The notes: generated from the sequence alone by a model not told the origin. Shown: positions 8,305-17,551, counted from the first letter of the stretch. The stretch: DNA of 64,000 bases from Arthrobacter cavernae (GCF_017368795.1 NZ_JAFNLL010000004.1:310001-374000), one strand, 5' to 3'. Numbers and translations: made by a program.

Positions 8305-9818
8305 TGACTACTGCTTCCGCGTCGAACTCTGCCGCCATCCCCGCCGTCACCGCCGAGACCCCCGTCCGCGTCCGGTTCTGCCCGTCGCCCACGGGCACGC
8401 CGCACGTGGGCTTGATCCGCACCGCCCTGTTCAACTGGGCGTACGCGCGGCACACCGGCGGCAAGATGATCTTCCGCATCGAGGACACCGACTCCGCCCG
8501 CGACAGTGAGGAAAGCTACCACCAGCTGCTGGAGGCGCTGAAGTGGCTCGGCATCAACTGGGACGAGGGCGTAGAGGTGGGCGGCCCGCACGAGCCCTAC
8601 CGCCAGTCCCAGCGCGGGGACATCTACCAGGACGTCATCGCCAAGCTAAAGGCCGGCGGACACGTCTACGAGTCCTACTCCACTCCGGATGAAATCGAAG
8701 CCCGCCACAAGGCAGCGGGCCGCGACCCCAAGCTGGGCTACGACGGTTTCGACCGCCACGTCACGGAGGAGCAGCTCGCCCAGTACAAGGCAGAAGGCCG
8801 CGAAGCCGTGCTCCGCCTGCGCATGCCGGACGAGGACCTCACGTTCAACGACCTCGTCCGCGGCGAAATCACGTTCAAGGCCGGTTCCGTGCCGGACTTC
8901 GCCGTGGTCCGTGCCAACGGCGCACCCCTCTACACCCTGGTCAATCCGGTGGACGACGCCCTCATGGGCATCACCCACATTCTCCGCGGCGAGGACCTGC
9001 TCAGCTCCACCCCTCGCCAGATCGCCCTCTACCGCGCCCTGTACGCCATCGGCGTGGCCGAGTACATGCCGGAGTTCGGCCACCTTCCCTACGTCATGGG
9101 CCAGGGCAACAAGAAACTCTCCAAGCGCGATCCCGAGTCGAGCCTGTTCCTGCACCGCGAGCGCGGCTTCATCCCCGAGGGCCTGCTGAACTACCTGTCC
9201 CTGCTGGGCTGGTCCCTGAGCGCCGACGAGGACATCTTCACCGTGGAGCAGCTCGTGGCCAACTTCGACATCCACGACGTCCTGGCCAACCCGGCACGCT
9301 TCGACATCAAGAAGGCCGAGGCCATCAACGGCACGCACGTGCGCCTCCTGGCGCCGGAGGTCTTCCGCGAACGCCTCGTCCCGTACCTGCGGGCCGCTGG
9401 TTTTGTGGGTGAGATCCTCACGGACCGCCAGGAAGAGATCCTCACCGAGGCCGCTCCGCTGGTCCAGGAACGCATCATCCTGCTGGGCGAGGCCCCGGAG
9501 ATGCTCGCTTTCCTCTTCAAGGCCGACGACGCGATCGACGTCGCGGACGACGCCCGCAAGGGGCTCCCGGAGAACTTGGGCGAAATGCTCGACGCCGCCC
9601 TGGCCGCCCTTTCGCCGCTTGAGGAGTGGAACGCGGAGAACATCCAGACGGCCCTGAAGCAGGCGCTGGTGGAGGACCTCGGCATCAAGCCGCGGCTCGC
9701 CTTCGGCCCCGTGCGCACCGGCATCTCCGGACGCCGCATCTCGCCGCCGCTGTTCGAGTCGATGGTCATCCTGGGCAAGGACTCCTCCCTCGCCCGTCTC
9801 CGCGCGTTCCGCGGCTAG
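8304..9818 (+). CDS. gltX: Glutamyl-tRNA synthetase
   Basis: Charges tRNA-Glu; a class I synthetase of 504 residues. The HIGH-type motif is [11 protein letters not shown] (residues 27-37) and the KMSKS-type motif [10 protein letters not shown] begins at residue 270. The C-terminal third, from about residue 330, is the helical anticodon-binding domain. The ATG at 8304 was chosen over an in-frame GTG at 8229 because the upstream stretch is low in recognisable sequence and contains the terminator-like hairpin end and the -10 hexamer. The first 18 residues (Ala/Ser/Thr rich) are an extension before the conserved start. A HAD hydrolase follows 19 bases later and is probably on the same transcript. 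Confidence 0.96.
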   Translation: MTTASASNSAAIPAVTAETPVRVRFCPSPTGTPHVGLIRTALFNWAYARHTGGKMIFRIEDTDSARDSEESYHQLLEALKWLGINWDEGVEVGGPHEPYRQSQRGDIYQDVIAKLKAGGHVYESYSTPDEIEARHKAAGRDPKLGYDGFDRHVTEEQLAQYKAEGREAVLRLRMPDEDLTFNDLVRGEITFKAGSVPDFAVVRANGAPLYTLVNPVDDALMGITHILRGEDLLSSTPRQIALYRALYAIGVAEYMPEFGHLPYVMGQGNKKLSKRDPESSLFLHRERGFIPEGLLNYLSLLGWSLSADEDIFTVEQLVANFDIHDVLANPARFDIKKAEAINGTHVRLLAPEVFRERLVPYLRAAGFVGEILTDRQEEILTEAAPLVQERIILLGEAPEMLAFLFKADDAIDVADDARKGLPENLGEMLDAALAALSPLEEWNAENIQTALKQALVEDLGIKPRLAFGPVRTGISGRRISPPLFESMVILGKDSSLARLRAFRG

Positions 9819-9837
9819 GCACCCGAGGCGCAGCGAC

Positions 9838-10551
9838 ATGGCAATTGACGGTTCCTTCGGCCGCATCCGGGGTGTCCTGTTCGACATCGACGACACCCTG
9901 GTGGACCTTGAGTTCTCCATGACCACGGCGCTGCGCGATGTCAGCGAACATCTCCTGCCCGGCCTTGATCCGGCCGGGTGGGAAAAGTTCGGGCGCATCT
10001 TCACCCACGAAACCACGCACTACTATGACCGCTACCTTGCCGGCGAACTGACGTTCAACGAGCAGAGGCTGCTGCGGGGGCGTGCGGCGCTGGGCCACTT
10101 CGGCGTCGACCTGGGCGACGGCGAACTGTCCCACCTCTGGCTCAGCGAGTACTCCCGCCTGCAGCCCAGTTACGTCCGCGCCTTCGAGGACGTTGCCCCT
10201 GTGCTGGACGCCCTGGACGCCGCCGGCATCCCCTACGGCGCAGTCAGCAACAACGTCCACGACTACCAGCGGGCCAAGCTGGACAGCGCCGGGCTCTCGC
10301 GCATCACCGTACTGGTGGGCACCGACACCGTGGGGGTGCCCAAACCGGACCCCGCCATCTATCTGGAGGGCGTCCGCCGCCTGGGCACCGCACCCGGTGA
10401 CACGCTCTACATCGGTGACAACCGACTGCTCGACGCCGACGGCTCCACGGCGGCCGGCCTCTTGGGCGTCTGGCTCAACCGCACCGGCGAAACCGCCGAG
10501 GGCTTCGCAGGCCGCGAAGTCGACTCCCTCGCGCGGCTGCTCGCCGCCTAG
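9838..10551 (+). CDS. HAD-superfamily hydrolase
   Basis: A 237-residue phosphatase-like protein. All four HAD motifs are visible: the nucleophile/acid pair in LFDIDDT (Asp16, Asp18), the Ser/Asn of AVSNN, the lysine in VPKPDPAIY and the C-terminal acidic YIGDN. A helical cap of about 75 residues lies between motif I and motif II, so it is a C1-cap type like phosphoglycolate or nucleotide phosphatases. The natural substrate cannot be assigned. It begins 19 bases after gltX and is likely co-transcribed; housekeeping clean-up of a phosphorylated by-product is possible but is inference. Confidence 0.85.
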   Translation: MAIDGSFGRIRGVLFDIDDTLVDLEFSMTTALRDVSEHLLPGLDPAGWEKFGRIFTHETTHYYDRYLAGELTFNEQRLLRGRAALGHFGVDLGDGELSHLWLSEYSRLQPSYVRAFEDVAPVLDALDAAGIPYGAVSNNVHDYQRAKLDSAGLSRITVLVGTDTVGVPKPDPAIYLEGVRRLGTAPGDTLYIGDNRLLDADGSTAAGLLGVWLNRTGETAEGFAGREVDSLARLLAA

Positions 10552-10585
10552 CTTCCGGGGCTTCGCCGCCGCGACCAGCGCAGCT

Positions 10586-12019
10586 TTATGCCGCGCCCAA
10601 CGCCAGGCGCCGCTTGCGCAGGAACACGAACGCGCCCACGGATCCCGCACCGAGGACCCCCACGAGTCCCACCGCCGTACCGGCGTCGGACTTTTCCGCC
10701 ATGCTCGACGGCGACACAGCCGCCGCGCCCTGGTGCAGCTCTTCGGTGCCGGCCGCGATCCTGGCGTTGCCGTCCGCGAGTTTTTCCGCGCCGCCGGCCA
10801 GTTCCCCGGAGCCGGACGCGAGCTTGGCCGTTCCGTCGGAGAGCTGCGCGGCGCCTGCCGCCACGGCCTTGGACCCGTCCAGCAGGCCGGGGGAGGCGGG
10901 GTCGGAGGGGCTGCCCTTGATGCCGGCATTCAGGGACAGGGTGCCCTCGGCCAGGCGGGCCGTTCCGCTGGTCATCCTGGCCGTCGCCGCCAGCAGGCCC
11001 GGTCGTTCCGGATCGCCCGGTACGCCGTCCATGCCCGTGCGGATCTTGGCCGTGCCCTCGGCGAGCAGCTGCGTTCCCAGCACCACACCCGGGGCAGCGG
11101 GATCCTGGCTGTTCAGCTTCAGGGAGAGGGTCTGGAAGCCCGCGGTGAGCCGGCCCGTTCCGTCCTGCAGCCGGGCGGTGCCGTCACGGAGCTGGAGGCT
11201 TCCGTTCTGGAGTTCCGTGGCGCCGCCCTGCAGCTGTGCCGCCCCTGCGTCCAGCTTGGCGGCACCGGCTGCCAGCAGGGCGATCTTGTCCTTCAGGAGA
11301 GCCAGCGGAGCCAGCCGCTGGAGGGGGTCGTTGGCTGCTGCTTCCAGCTGCGCCAGTGCCTGGGCCAGGGCTGCTGTCCCCGTGCCTTTGCTCGGGTCAT
11401 TCCCCGCACCGGCGTAGCCCCTGAGCTGCACTGTCCCCGCAGCAAGCCGGGCCGTGCCGTCGGCGAGACGGCCGGCTCCTGCATGGAGCTGCACGGCGCC
11501 GCTGTTGAGCTGCCCGGCGCCGTCGGCGAGGTTATTCTCGGCGTTGCCCGCCGCCGTCGGCGTCAGCGCAGCAGAGAGTTGGACGGCCCCGGCTGCGAGC
11601 CGCTGGGCGCCGTCGTCCACCTTGTAGACGCCCGGGGCCAGCTTGGCGTTGACGTCGTTCTCGATCTTCAGGGCACCGCTCGCCAGGGTTTCGGCCCCGG
11701 CCTGGAGCTTGTCCGCGCCGGGTGCCAGTTTGCCCAGCACACCCTGGTGCACCTTTTCGGCACCGTCTGCGAGTTTCGCTGCCCCGCTGTCTGCCTGCGA
11801 GGCCCCGCCCGCCAGCTTCGCTGCTCCTTCCTTGAGCTGCCCCGCGCCGGTAGAGGCCTGCCCGGCGCCTTCCCTAAGCTGGGCGGATCCGGCGGTGATC
11901 TTCCCTGTCACCACTGTGTAAAAGCCCAGCAGTGCGATGAGCAGCAATACCAGGACAGCAATGGCGATGACCTGGGTCCGGGTTCTTGTCCTCATGGCAC
12001 TGGCACGGTTCTGTGTCAC
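10586..12019 (-). CDS. Membrane-anchored heptad-repeat protein (YhgE/Pip-like repeat region)
   Basis: A 477-residue protein with an N-terminal membrane segment (about residues 15-36), a long extracellular region built of some thirty repeats of the form L-x-x-G-A-x-x-L-x-x-G, and a second hydrophobic segment at the C-terminus followed by RKRR. The repeats resemble the tape-measure-like coiled region of YhgE/Pip and ESX-associated membrane proteins, but the large C-terminal membrane domain of YhgE is absent and there is no LPXTG motif, so both ends are probably held by membrane segments. GTG at 12019 is preferred: GAGAGG lies nine bases upstream. A 12-base palindrome 120 bases upstream suggests TetR-type control. 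The function is unknown; a cell-envelope spanning or export accessory role is inference. Confidence 0.75.
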   Translation of the reverse strand: MTQNRASAMRTRTRTQVIAIAVLVLLLIALLGFYTVVTGKITAGSAQLREGAGQASTGAGQLKEGAAKLAGGASQADSGAAKLADGAEKVHQGVLGKLAPGADKLQAGAETLASGALKIENDVNAKLAPGVYKVDDGAQRLAAGAVQLSAALTPTAAGNAENNLADGAGQLNSGAVQLHAGAGRLADGTARLAAGTVQLRGYAGAGNDPSKGTGTAALAQALAQLEAAANDPLQRLAPLALLKDKIALLAAGAAKLDAGAAQLQGGATELQNGSLQLRDGTARLQDGTGRLTAGFQTLSLKLNSQDPAAPGVVLGTQLLAEGTAKIRTGMDGVPGDPERPGLLAATARMTSGTARLAEGTLSLNAGIKGSPSDPASPGLLDGSKAVAAGAAQLSDGTAKLASGSGELAGGAEKLADGNARIAAGTEELHQGAAAVSPSSMAEKSDAGTAVGLVGVLGAGSVGAFVFLRKRRLALGAA

Positions 12020-12366
12020 GGGTAATTCCTCTCGATGATTTCCCGACGGCGACGCTGCCGGCGGTCGATCCCCCATGTGACGCAGCTAACAGCCTGAGTT
12101 GGCCGCAGCTGTGCCGGTAAAGCGAATGAAAGTGACTGGCTACCGATCGGTAACTTACCGAGAGTAAACTTATGAATCCTTGAAATGCAAGGGTTTTTGC
12201 CCGCGCAGGCGCCTTGATGGTGATCGGGAAGGGGCCGTGAGAGTCCGCATTCGGGCCGATTTGTGCAGTCCCAAAGTGTCGGGTAGAGTAATTACTCGTG
12301 CTGAGGGGCACGGAGGGAAAAGCCAAGGCAAAGCCGAGGCGGTGAACTCCGGTCCGAAAGTCACTT
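12020..12366. other. Intergenic region upstream of heptad-repeat gene and tRNA-Gln
   Basis: 347 bases without a credible coding gene. It holds the ribosome site and upstream region of the minus-strand heptad-repeat gene, a palindromic operator candidate at 12141-12152, and the promoter region of the tRNA genes (A/T-rich hexamers such as TAGAGT around 12283 are possible but not decisive). Open frames across this stretch have no start signals or family resemblance. Confidence 0.5.
12141..12152. promoter_or_regulatory. Palindromic operator candidate, TetR-like
   Basis: TACCGATCGGTA is a perfect 12-base palindrome, followed at once by a partly matching half site, TTACCG (12155-12160). Palindromes of this kind are typical operators of TetR-family repressors. 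It lies 122 bases upstream of the minus-strand heptad-repeat gene. No TetR gene is in the window, so the regulator would act from elsewhere. Confidence 0.5.
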
Positions 12367-12438
12367 TGGGATATGGTGTAATTGGCAACACAACGGTTTC
12401 TGGTACCGTCATTCTAGGTTCGAGTCCTGGTATCCCAG
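12367..12438 (+). tRNA. tRNA-Gln (anticodon CTG)
   Basis: 72 bases with a seven-pair acceptor stem (TGGGATA with TATCCCA, discriminator G), a D-arm beginning TGGTGTAATTGGCAACA, anticodon loop TTCTGGT and a T-arm with GGTTCGAGTCC. The CTG anticodon reads CAG. CCA is not encoded. Confidence 0.95.
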
Positions 12439-12566
12439 CTCTGAAATTCCGTGGAACTCCGCGGAAAATTCGGAAGTTTTGAGTCGGTTTTCCGATTTGG
12501 AACAAGGCTGAATATGTGAAAGAATCATTCAGCTTGAATGCCGGAAACGGCAATCAAAAAGTGCAA

Positions 12567-12639
12567 GGCCCCATCGTATAGCGGCCTAGTACGCCGCCCT
12601 CTCACGGCGGTAACGCGGGTTCGAATCCCGCTGGGGTCA
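12567..12639 (+). tRNA. tRNA-Glu (anticodon CTC)
   Basis: 73 bases: acceptor stem GGCCCCA with TGGGGTC and discriminator A, D-arm TCGTATAGCGGCCTAGTA, anticodon stem-loop CCGCCCTCTCACGGCGG and T-arm GCGGGTTCGAATCCCGC. It lies 128 bases after tRNA-Gln and is followed directly by a terminator, so the two are probably one transcript. CCA is not encoded. Confidence 0.96.
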
Positions 12640-12645
12640 CAGATG

Positions 12646-12682
12646 AATCCCCCGGAACCGCAGGTTCCGGGGGATTTTCTTT
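12646..12682 (+). terminator. Intrinsic terminator after tRNA-Glu
   Basis: CCCCCGGAACC (12649-12659) pairs perfectly with GGTTCCGGGGG (12663-12673) and is followed by ATTTTCTTTT, a classic hairpin plus U-tract seven bases after the tRNA. Confidence 0.9.
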
Positions 12683-12758
12683 TGCCCGGAATGTCGGGGT
12701 TACAGGAATGCCACTTACTTTCACCCCCGAAGCGTGGACAGGCTGGCATGATGATGCT

Positions 12759-14537
12759 GTGACCGCAAACGAACAGCCGACGGCTGCAGACAGACAGCCG
12801 GAACGGGGGCCGGCCGCGGCCGTCGGGCTCCTGGAGGCCACCCGCGAGGCATTGGCAGCCGCCTCCTTGCCGCTGGCGCTTCCCGAGGCCGAGGACGCGC
12901 GGCGCCGGATCCGTGAGTCGCTCGCCCAACTGGACGACTACATCCTTCCGCGGTACCGCAACCTCGACGCCCCGCTGCTGGCCGTCGTCGGCGGTTCCAC
13001 CGGGGCCGGCAAGTCCACCCTGGTCAATGCCCTGGTGGGGCATCCCGTCACCCGGGCCGGGGCCATCCGCCCCACCACCCGGCAGCCCATCCTGCTGCAC
13101 AACCCCGCCGACGACGCCTGGTTCCAGGACCAGCGCATCCTGCCAAACCTCAGCCGCATCCAAGGGACCGTCACGGCTGCCCCGGTGCCGGCGAACCAGG
13201 CAGGCGCGACGCCGGACGCCGCCGCCATCACCTCGCTGGTCCTGGTGGGACACCAAGGTGTTCCCGGCGGCATCGCGCTGCTGGACGCCCCCGACGTCGA
13301 CTCCATTTCGGACGACAACCGCCGGCTTGCCGGGCAGCTCCTGGCCGCTGCGGACCTGTGGATCTTCGTCACCACCGCCAACCGCTACGCCGACGCCGTG
13401 CCGTGGAAACTGCTCCTCGACGCTGCCTCCCGCGACATCACCGTGGCCGTGGTGCTGGACCGTGTGCCGCCCGCCGCCGAACAGGAGGTCGCCACGGACC
13501 TCGCGGCCATGCTTGGGCGCGAAGGGCTGGGCCAAGCCAGGCTTTTCACCGTGCTTGAGGCGGCCCTGGATAAGTTCGGCATGCTGCCGGCAGCCGCCGT
13601 CACACCGCTCGGCCTCTGGCTCAAGGAACTGGCTGCCGACGCCGCCGGCCGGGCCGAACTCGCCCGGCGCACGCTCAACGGCGCCGTGAAGGCCCTGGGC
13701 GGCCATGTGGAGGCCGCTTCGCAGGCCGTCAGGGCCCAGGACGAGGCCTCGGATGGGCTGCGTGCCGCCGTCGACGAGGAATACCGGCAGGCCCTCGAAC
13801 GCATCGTGGCCGCCACCCGGGACGGTGCGCTTCTGCGCGGCGAGGTCCTGGCGCGCTGGCAGGACTTCGTGGGCACGGGCGAGTTCTTCCGGGCTCTCGA
13901 ACAAAACATCGGCCGCGTGCGCGACCGCATCGGGGCCTTCTTCCGGGGCGAGCCGACGCCGGCCGTCAAGGTGGAGACCGCCATCGAGACCGGATTGCAG
14001 GCAGTCATTCTCGACGAGGCAGCCAATGCCGCCGAGGACGTGGACCGGCGCTGGCGCTCGGACCCGGCCGGGCGGCAACTGCTGGGCAGCGACGACTTCT
14101 CCGGCACCAGCCCCGGATTCGAGCAAAGGGCCGCCGCTGCCATCCGCGGCTGGCAGGAAGGGCTCATGAACATGATCCGGACCCAGGGCCAGGGAAAGCG
14201 CAGCCAGGCCCGGTGGATGTCCTTCGGCGTCAACGGGCTCGGCGCGGCACTGATGATCGTGGTCTTTTCCATGACGGCGGGACTCACCGGACTGGAGATC
14301 GGCATCGCAGGCGGCACCGCCGTCGTCGGCCAGAAACTGCTGGAGGCGGTCTTCGGGGAAGAAGCGGTGCGCAAACTCGCCCAGCAAGCCAGGGACGACC
14401 TCCAGACCCAGTGCCGCAGCCTGCTGGAGGCCGAGAAGGAAAGGTTCCTGTCCCGGCTCAGCAGCGACGCCGCCGGCTCCGCGGAGTCCCTTGCCCGCAA
14501 CGCACTGGCCCTCCGGCGGCTGGCGGAATCCGCATGA
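12759..14537 (+). CDS. Dynamin-like P-loop GTPase, membrane-associated (first of pair)
   Basis: A 592-residue protein with a G-domain: P-loop GGSTGAGKST (residues 78-87) and the G3 region LLDAPDVDS near residue 177. The middle is a long charged helical region and a hydrophobic stretch around bases 14235-14330 is likely to enter the membrane. This layout is that of bacterial dynamin-like/YfjP-type GTPases, which work in pairs on membranes. Start: GTG 12759, just after a CATGAT hexamer; an ATG at 12708 would add 17 residues of no recognisable kind. The stop overlaps the start of the next GTPase. The role in this organism is unknown; membrane remodelling or stress protection are inferences. Confidence 0.78.
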   Translation: MTANEQPTAADRQPERGPAAAVGLLEATREALAAASLPLALPEAEDARRRIRESLAQLDDYILPRYRNLDAPLLAVVGGSTGAGKSTLVNALVGHPVTRAGAIRPTTRQPILLHNPADDAWFQDQRILPNLSRIQGTVTAAPVPANQAGATPDAAAITSLVLVGHQGVPGGIALLDAPDVDSISDDNRRLAGQLLAAADLWIFVTTANRYADAVPWKLLLDAASRDITVAVVLDRVPPAAEQEVATDLAAMLGREGLGQARLFTVLEAALDKFGMLPAAAVTPLGLWLKELAADAAGRAELARRTLNGAVKALGGHVEAASQAVRAQDEASDGLRAAVDEEYRQALERIVAATRDGALLRGEVLARWQDFVGTGEFFRALEQNIGRVRDRIGAFFRGEPTPAVKVETAIETGLQAVILDEAANAAEDVDRRWRSDPAGRQLLGSDDFSGTSPGFEQRAAAAIRGWQEGLMNMIRTQGQGKRSQARWMSFGVNGLGAALMIVVFSMTAGLTGLEIGIAGGTAVVGQKLLEAVFGEEAVRKLAQQARDDLQTQCRSLLEAEKERFLSRLSSDAAGSAESLARNALALRRLAESA

Positions 14538-16153
14538 GCCGCCACAGCCAGGTCCGTGAAGCCTCAGCGCTGCAAGCCCGCCTCGAGGCACTGAACACGG
14601 CCCGGGAACTCGCCGAAGGCGTCCTGCCGGAACCGGTCCTCGACTCGGTGTACGGGGTCCTGGAGCGCGCCAGTTCCCGGCGTTCACTGTCCGCCGAGCA
14701 CACCGTTGTTGGGTTCTTCGGCGCCACCGGTAGCGGCAAGTCCTCCCTGTTCAACGCCATCGCGGCTACCAACATTGCCACGGCTGCGGTACGCCGGCCC
14801 ACTACCTCCGAGCCCCTTGCCGGCATCTGGGGAAGCGACGGCAGCGGGCCATTGCTGGACTGGCTCGATGTACGGCAACGGCACACGTTCGGCGAGGTGC
14901 CCGGCCTCGCCGCAGAGGACACCGGGCTGATCCTCCTGGACCTGCCCGACTTTGATTCCACACGCGCCGAGAACCGGCAGATTGTCCAGCGCATGGTGGG
15001 GATGGTGGACGTCCTGGTGTGGGTGCTCGATCCGCAGAAGTACGCCGACGCCGCTGTCCACAATGACTTCCTCCGGCCCCTGGCGTCCCACGGGGCCGTG
15101 ACGCTCGTGGTGCTGAACCAGATCGACAAGCTCACCGCGGCAGACGCCGCTGCCGTCCTGGAATCGCTGCGCGGCATCCTGGCCCGCGACGGCCTGGGAC
15201 AGGTGCAGATACTGGGCGCCTCCGCACTGGAAGGCACCGGCGTCGATGCCGTGCGGGCAGCCGTCCGCCGCGTGGTGGTGCAGCATGAAGCCGTGACGCA
15301 GCGCCTGGCCGCCGATGTGGCCAAGGCCGCGGAGGAACTGGGCGGTGCCTCGGGGGAGGGGGGCGCCAGCGGTGCCAGCCCTGCAGCGAGGGCGCGGCTC
15401 ACCAAGGAACTTGCGACGGCGGCCAACGTCCACGTGGTGGTCGAGGCCGTGGGGCGCTCTTACAAGCGGGAGTCCGTGCGCCGCACGGGCTGGCCGTTGA
15501 CGCGCTGGCTGCTGCGTTTCCGGCCGGATCCGCTGCGCCGCCTGAACCTTGGCCGGGACGATACGAAGGCCGAACTCAACCGGACCTCGCTGCCGCCTGC
15601 GGGAGCCCCCGAGCGGGCCCGTACGGATGCCGCCGTCCGTGATTTTGCCGACGCCGCCTCGCAGGGCGCCCCGGGTCCCTGGCGGGCCAGCATCCGCGGC
15701 GTTGCCCGAGACGGCCGTGACCAACTGCCCGATGCCCTGGACCAGGCCATCGCGGGCACGGACCTCAAAGCGGGCAGACGGTCATGGTGGTGGCCGGTGT
15801 TCAACACGGTGCAGTGGCTCTCGCTGCTGCTTGCCCTGGGTGGGGTCGGCTGGCTGGGCTTCCTTGCCGTGCTGGGCTACCTGCAGATGCCCGTGCCGGA
15901 GGTGCCCCGCGTGGAAGGCTGGCCGGTGCCGACGCTCATGATCGCCGGGGGAGTGCTGCTGGGAATTGTCCTGGCCATCGTGGGCCGGCTGATAGCAGGT
16001 GCCGCGGCCAGGATGCGCGCGGCGCAGGCCGGCAAGAGGCTCAGGGCTGCGGTGGCCCAGGTGGCCGACAGCCGCATCGTGGAGCCGGTGGAACTGGAGG
16101 TCAGCCGCCTGGCCTCGTTCAACGCTGCGCTGAAGGCGGCGCGGGCGAAGTAG
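14534..16153 (+). CDS. Dynamin-like P-loop GTPase, membrane-associated (second of pair)
   Basis: 539 residues, start ATG overlapping the stop of the first GTPase by four bases, so translation is coupled. Motifs: P-loop GATGSGKSS (residues 63-71), G3 LLDLPDFDS, and a G4 variant NQID in place of NKxD, which keeps the specificity Asp. Two membrane segments lie near the C-terminus (bases 15800-15880 and 15930-16000), unlike the single hydrophobic stretch of the partner. Such tandem, dissimilar pairs probably form hetero-oligomers on the membrane, as known bacterial dynamin pairs do. The stretch around 15345-15390 is Gly/Ser/Ala rich and is probably a linker. Confidence 0.78.
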   Translation: MSRHSQVREASALQARLEALNTARELAEGVLPEPVLDSVYGVLERASSRRSLSAEHTVVGFFGATGSGKSSLFNAIAATNIATAAVRRPTTSEPLAGIWGSDGSGPLLDWLDVRQRHTFGEVPGLAAEDTGLILLDLPDFDSTRAENRQIVQRMVGMVDVLVWVLDPQKYADAAVHNDFLRPLASHGAVTLVVLNQIDKLTAADAAAVLESLRGILARDGLGQVQILGASALEGTGVDAVRAAVRRVVVQHEAVTQRLAADVAKAAEELGGASGEGGASGASPAARARLTKELATAANVHVVVEAVGRSYKRESVRRTGWPLTRWLLRFRPDPLRRLNLGRDDTKAELNRTSLPPAGAPERARTDAAVRDFADAASQGAPGPWRASIRGVARDGRDQLPDALDQAIAGTDLKAGRRSWWWPVFNTVQWLSLLLALGGVGWLGFLAVLGYLQMPVPEVPRVEGWPVPTLMIAGGVLLGIVLAIVGRLIAGAAARMRAAQAGKRLRAAVAQVADSRIVEPVELEVSRLASFNAALKAARAK

Positions 16154-16171
16154 GCGCGGCGAAATAGCTGC

Positions 16172-16708
16172 TTACGGTGCCGCGGCGGCGTCCCGGACCT
16201 TGATCATCGTGCGGAGATTCCGAGTGGTGGTGCTGGCCTTGTACCGGGCCTTGGAGGACAGCTTGCTGAACGGGCTGTCCAGGGTTCCTCCGGCGGGGGC
16301 GAGCCACGCCGAAGCCTCGGGCCCCAGCCGGAGCTGCTCCACGCCGCCCAAGGCTTCGCCGGCCTCGAACAGTTCATCCAGCACGGCAGTGTCCGAGGTG
16401 AGCGTGACGTAGCTGTGGGTGGACTTGTCGTCGGCGGGGTAGGGGCAGGCCTCCACGAGCTCGGCCACGCGGGAACCACTGAGCACCACCACCCAGGCGT
16501 CGTAGCCGAACGCATCGCGGAGGCATTTCTCGAACTGGGCCTTCACGTCCCCGGCACCAAGATCGCTCTGCAGCACCACATTGCCGCTGGCCAGAAGTGT
16601 CTTGACCCCGGTGAACGGATACGCCTTCAGGGCATCCTTGAGATCGGCCATCTTGATGTTGATCCCGCCCACGTTGATTCCGCGCAGGAAGACGGCATAG
16701 CTGTCCAT
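16172..16708 (-). CDS. DUF1697 family protein
   Basis: 178 residues starting MDSYAVFLRGINVGG, the hallmark opening of DUF1697, followed by the conserved KTLLASGNVV. The family is common in actinobacteria and has no established function. Translation probably starts at the ATG at 16708: TAGGGT (16720-16715 on the minus strand) lies six bases before it, predicting a leaderless mRNA. It converges on the GTPase pair with 18 bases between stops. Confidence 0.88.
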   Translation of the reverse strand: MDSYAVFLRGINVGGINIKMADLKDALKAYPFTGVKTLLASGNVVLQSDLGAGDVKAQFEKCLRDAFGYDAWVVVLSGSRVAELVEACPYPADDKSTHSYVTLTSDTAVLDELFEAGEALGGVEQLRLGPEASAWLAPAGGTLDSPFSKLSSKARYKASTTTRNLRTMIKVRDAAAAP

Positions 16709-16720
16709 GGGCCCACCCTA
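16709..16720 (-). promoter_or_regulatory. -10 element of DUF1697 gene, leaderless geometry
   Basis: On the minus strand TAGGGT (16720-16715) is followed by GGGCCC and the ATG. There is no ribosome site. Confidence 0.5.
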
Positions 16721-16801
16721 CAGCGGGGGCCCGACGCCGGAATGGGCCCACGCCGCCAGGGTTCCCTGGACGAGCGCAGCGAGGTTAGGGGGCGGTGGGG
16801 A

Positions 16802-17521
16802 TTACTCGTTGTTCTTGCGGAGCGCTTCGGTCAGCACGCGGGCGGCGTTGCAGACGACTTCGGCGTGCAGCCGGCCCGGCTGGCGCGTCAGGCGCTCGAT
16901 GGGGCCGGAAATGGAGACGGCGGCAATCACGCGGCCGGACGGTCCGCGCACCGGTGCCGAAACGGAGGCGACACCCGGCTCGCGCTCGCCGAGGCTCTGG
17001 CCCCAGCCCCGGCGTCGTACTCCTGCCAGGACGGTGGGCGTAAAGCGCGCGTTCTGCAGGCCGTCCAGGAGGCGGTCGTGGTCTTCCCAGGCGAGGAGGA
17101 CCTGGGCGGCGGAGCCGGCCTTCATGGACAACTGGGTGCCGACCGGGATGGTGTCGCGCAGGCCGATGGGGCGCTCGGCCGAGGCAACGCACACGCGCCA
17201 GTCGCCCTGACGGCGGAAGATCTGGGCGCTCTCGCCGGTGGCGTCGCGCAACTGGATGAGCACGGGGCCCGCCGAAGCGATCAGGCGGTCCTCGCCGGCG
17301 GCCGAGGCGAGCTCCACCAGCCGGCTGCCCAGGACGAAGCGGCCCTGGATGTCGCGGCTGACCAGGCGGTGGTGGACCAAGGCCAAGGCAAGCCTGTGCA
17401 CGGTGGGCCGGGCGAGGCCCGTGGCTGCCACGAGCTGCGCGAGGGTGGTAGGCCCGGCCTCGAGTGCATCGAGCACCTGGGCCGCTTTATCGATGACGCC
17501 GACTCCACTAGAATTGTCCAT
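16802..17521 (-). CDS. ltbR: IclR-family regulator of leucine biosynthesis
   Basis: A 239-residue IclR-type repressor: N-terminal winged helix (about residues 5-65; the recognition helix follows TTLAQLVAATGLARPTVHRL) and a C-terminal effector domain. It is divergent from leuCD with 113 bases between starts, exactly the arrangement of LtbR in Corynebacterium glutamicum and NdgR/AreB in Streptomyces, which repress leuCD. The symbol is given from that synteny. ATG 17521 was chosen; an upstream frame of 50 codons lacks a good start. The palindrome TCTCA-N5-TGAGA between the genes is the likely binding site. Confidence 0.87.
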   Translation of the reverse strand: MDNSSGVGVIDKAAQVLDALEAGPTTLAQLVAATGLARPTVHRLALALVHHRLVSRDIQGRFVLGSRLVELASAAGEDRLIASAGPVLIQLRDATGESAQIFRRQGDWRVCVASAERPIGLRDTIPVGTQLSMKAGSAAQVLLAWEDHDRLLDGLQNARFTPTVLAGVRRRGWGQSLGEREPGVASVSAPVRGPSGRVIAAVSISGPIERLTRQPGRLHAEVVCNAARVLTEALRKNNE

Positions 17522-17536
17522 GTAATGATATTGCCG

Positions 17537-17551
17537 TCTCATTATCTGAGA
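17537..17551. promoter_or_regulatory. Candidate LtbR operator between ltbR and leuC
   Basis: TCTCATTATCTGAGA: five-base arms around an A/T-rich five-base centre, 16 bases upstream of the ltbR start and 83 bases before leuC. The position would let one site control both divergent genes. Confidence 0.5.

Noticed and set aside
10586..10700. LPXTG sortase signal at the end of the heptad-repeat protein
   Set aside because: There is a hydrophobic segment and an RKRR tail but no LPXTG-type motif before it.
12525..14687. 720-codon open frame on the minus strand
   Set aside because: It lies opposite the first GTPase, whose P-loop and G3 motifs are clear. High-GC third positions keep the antisense frame open; it has no domain.
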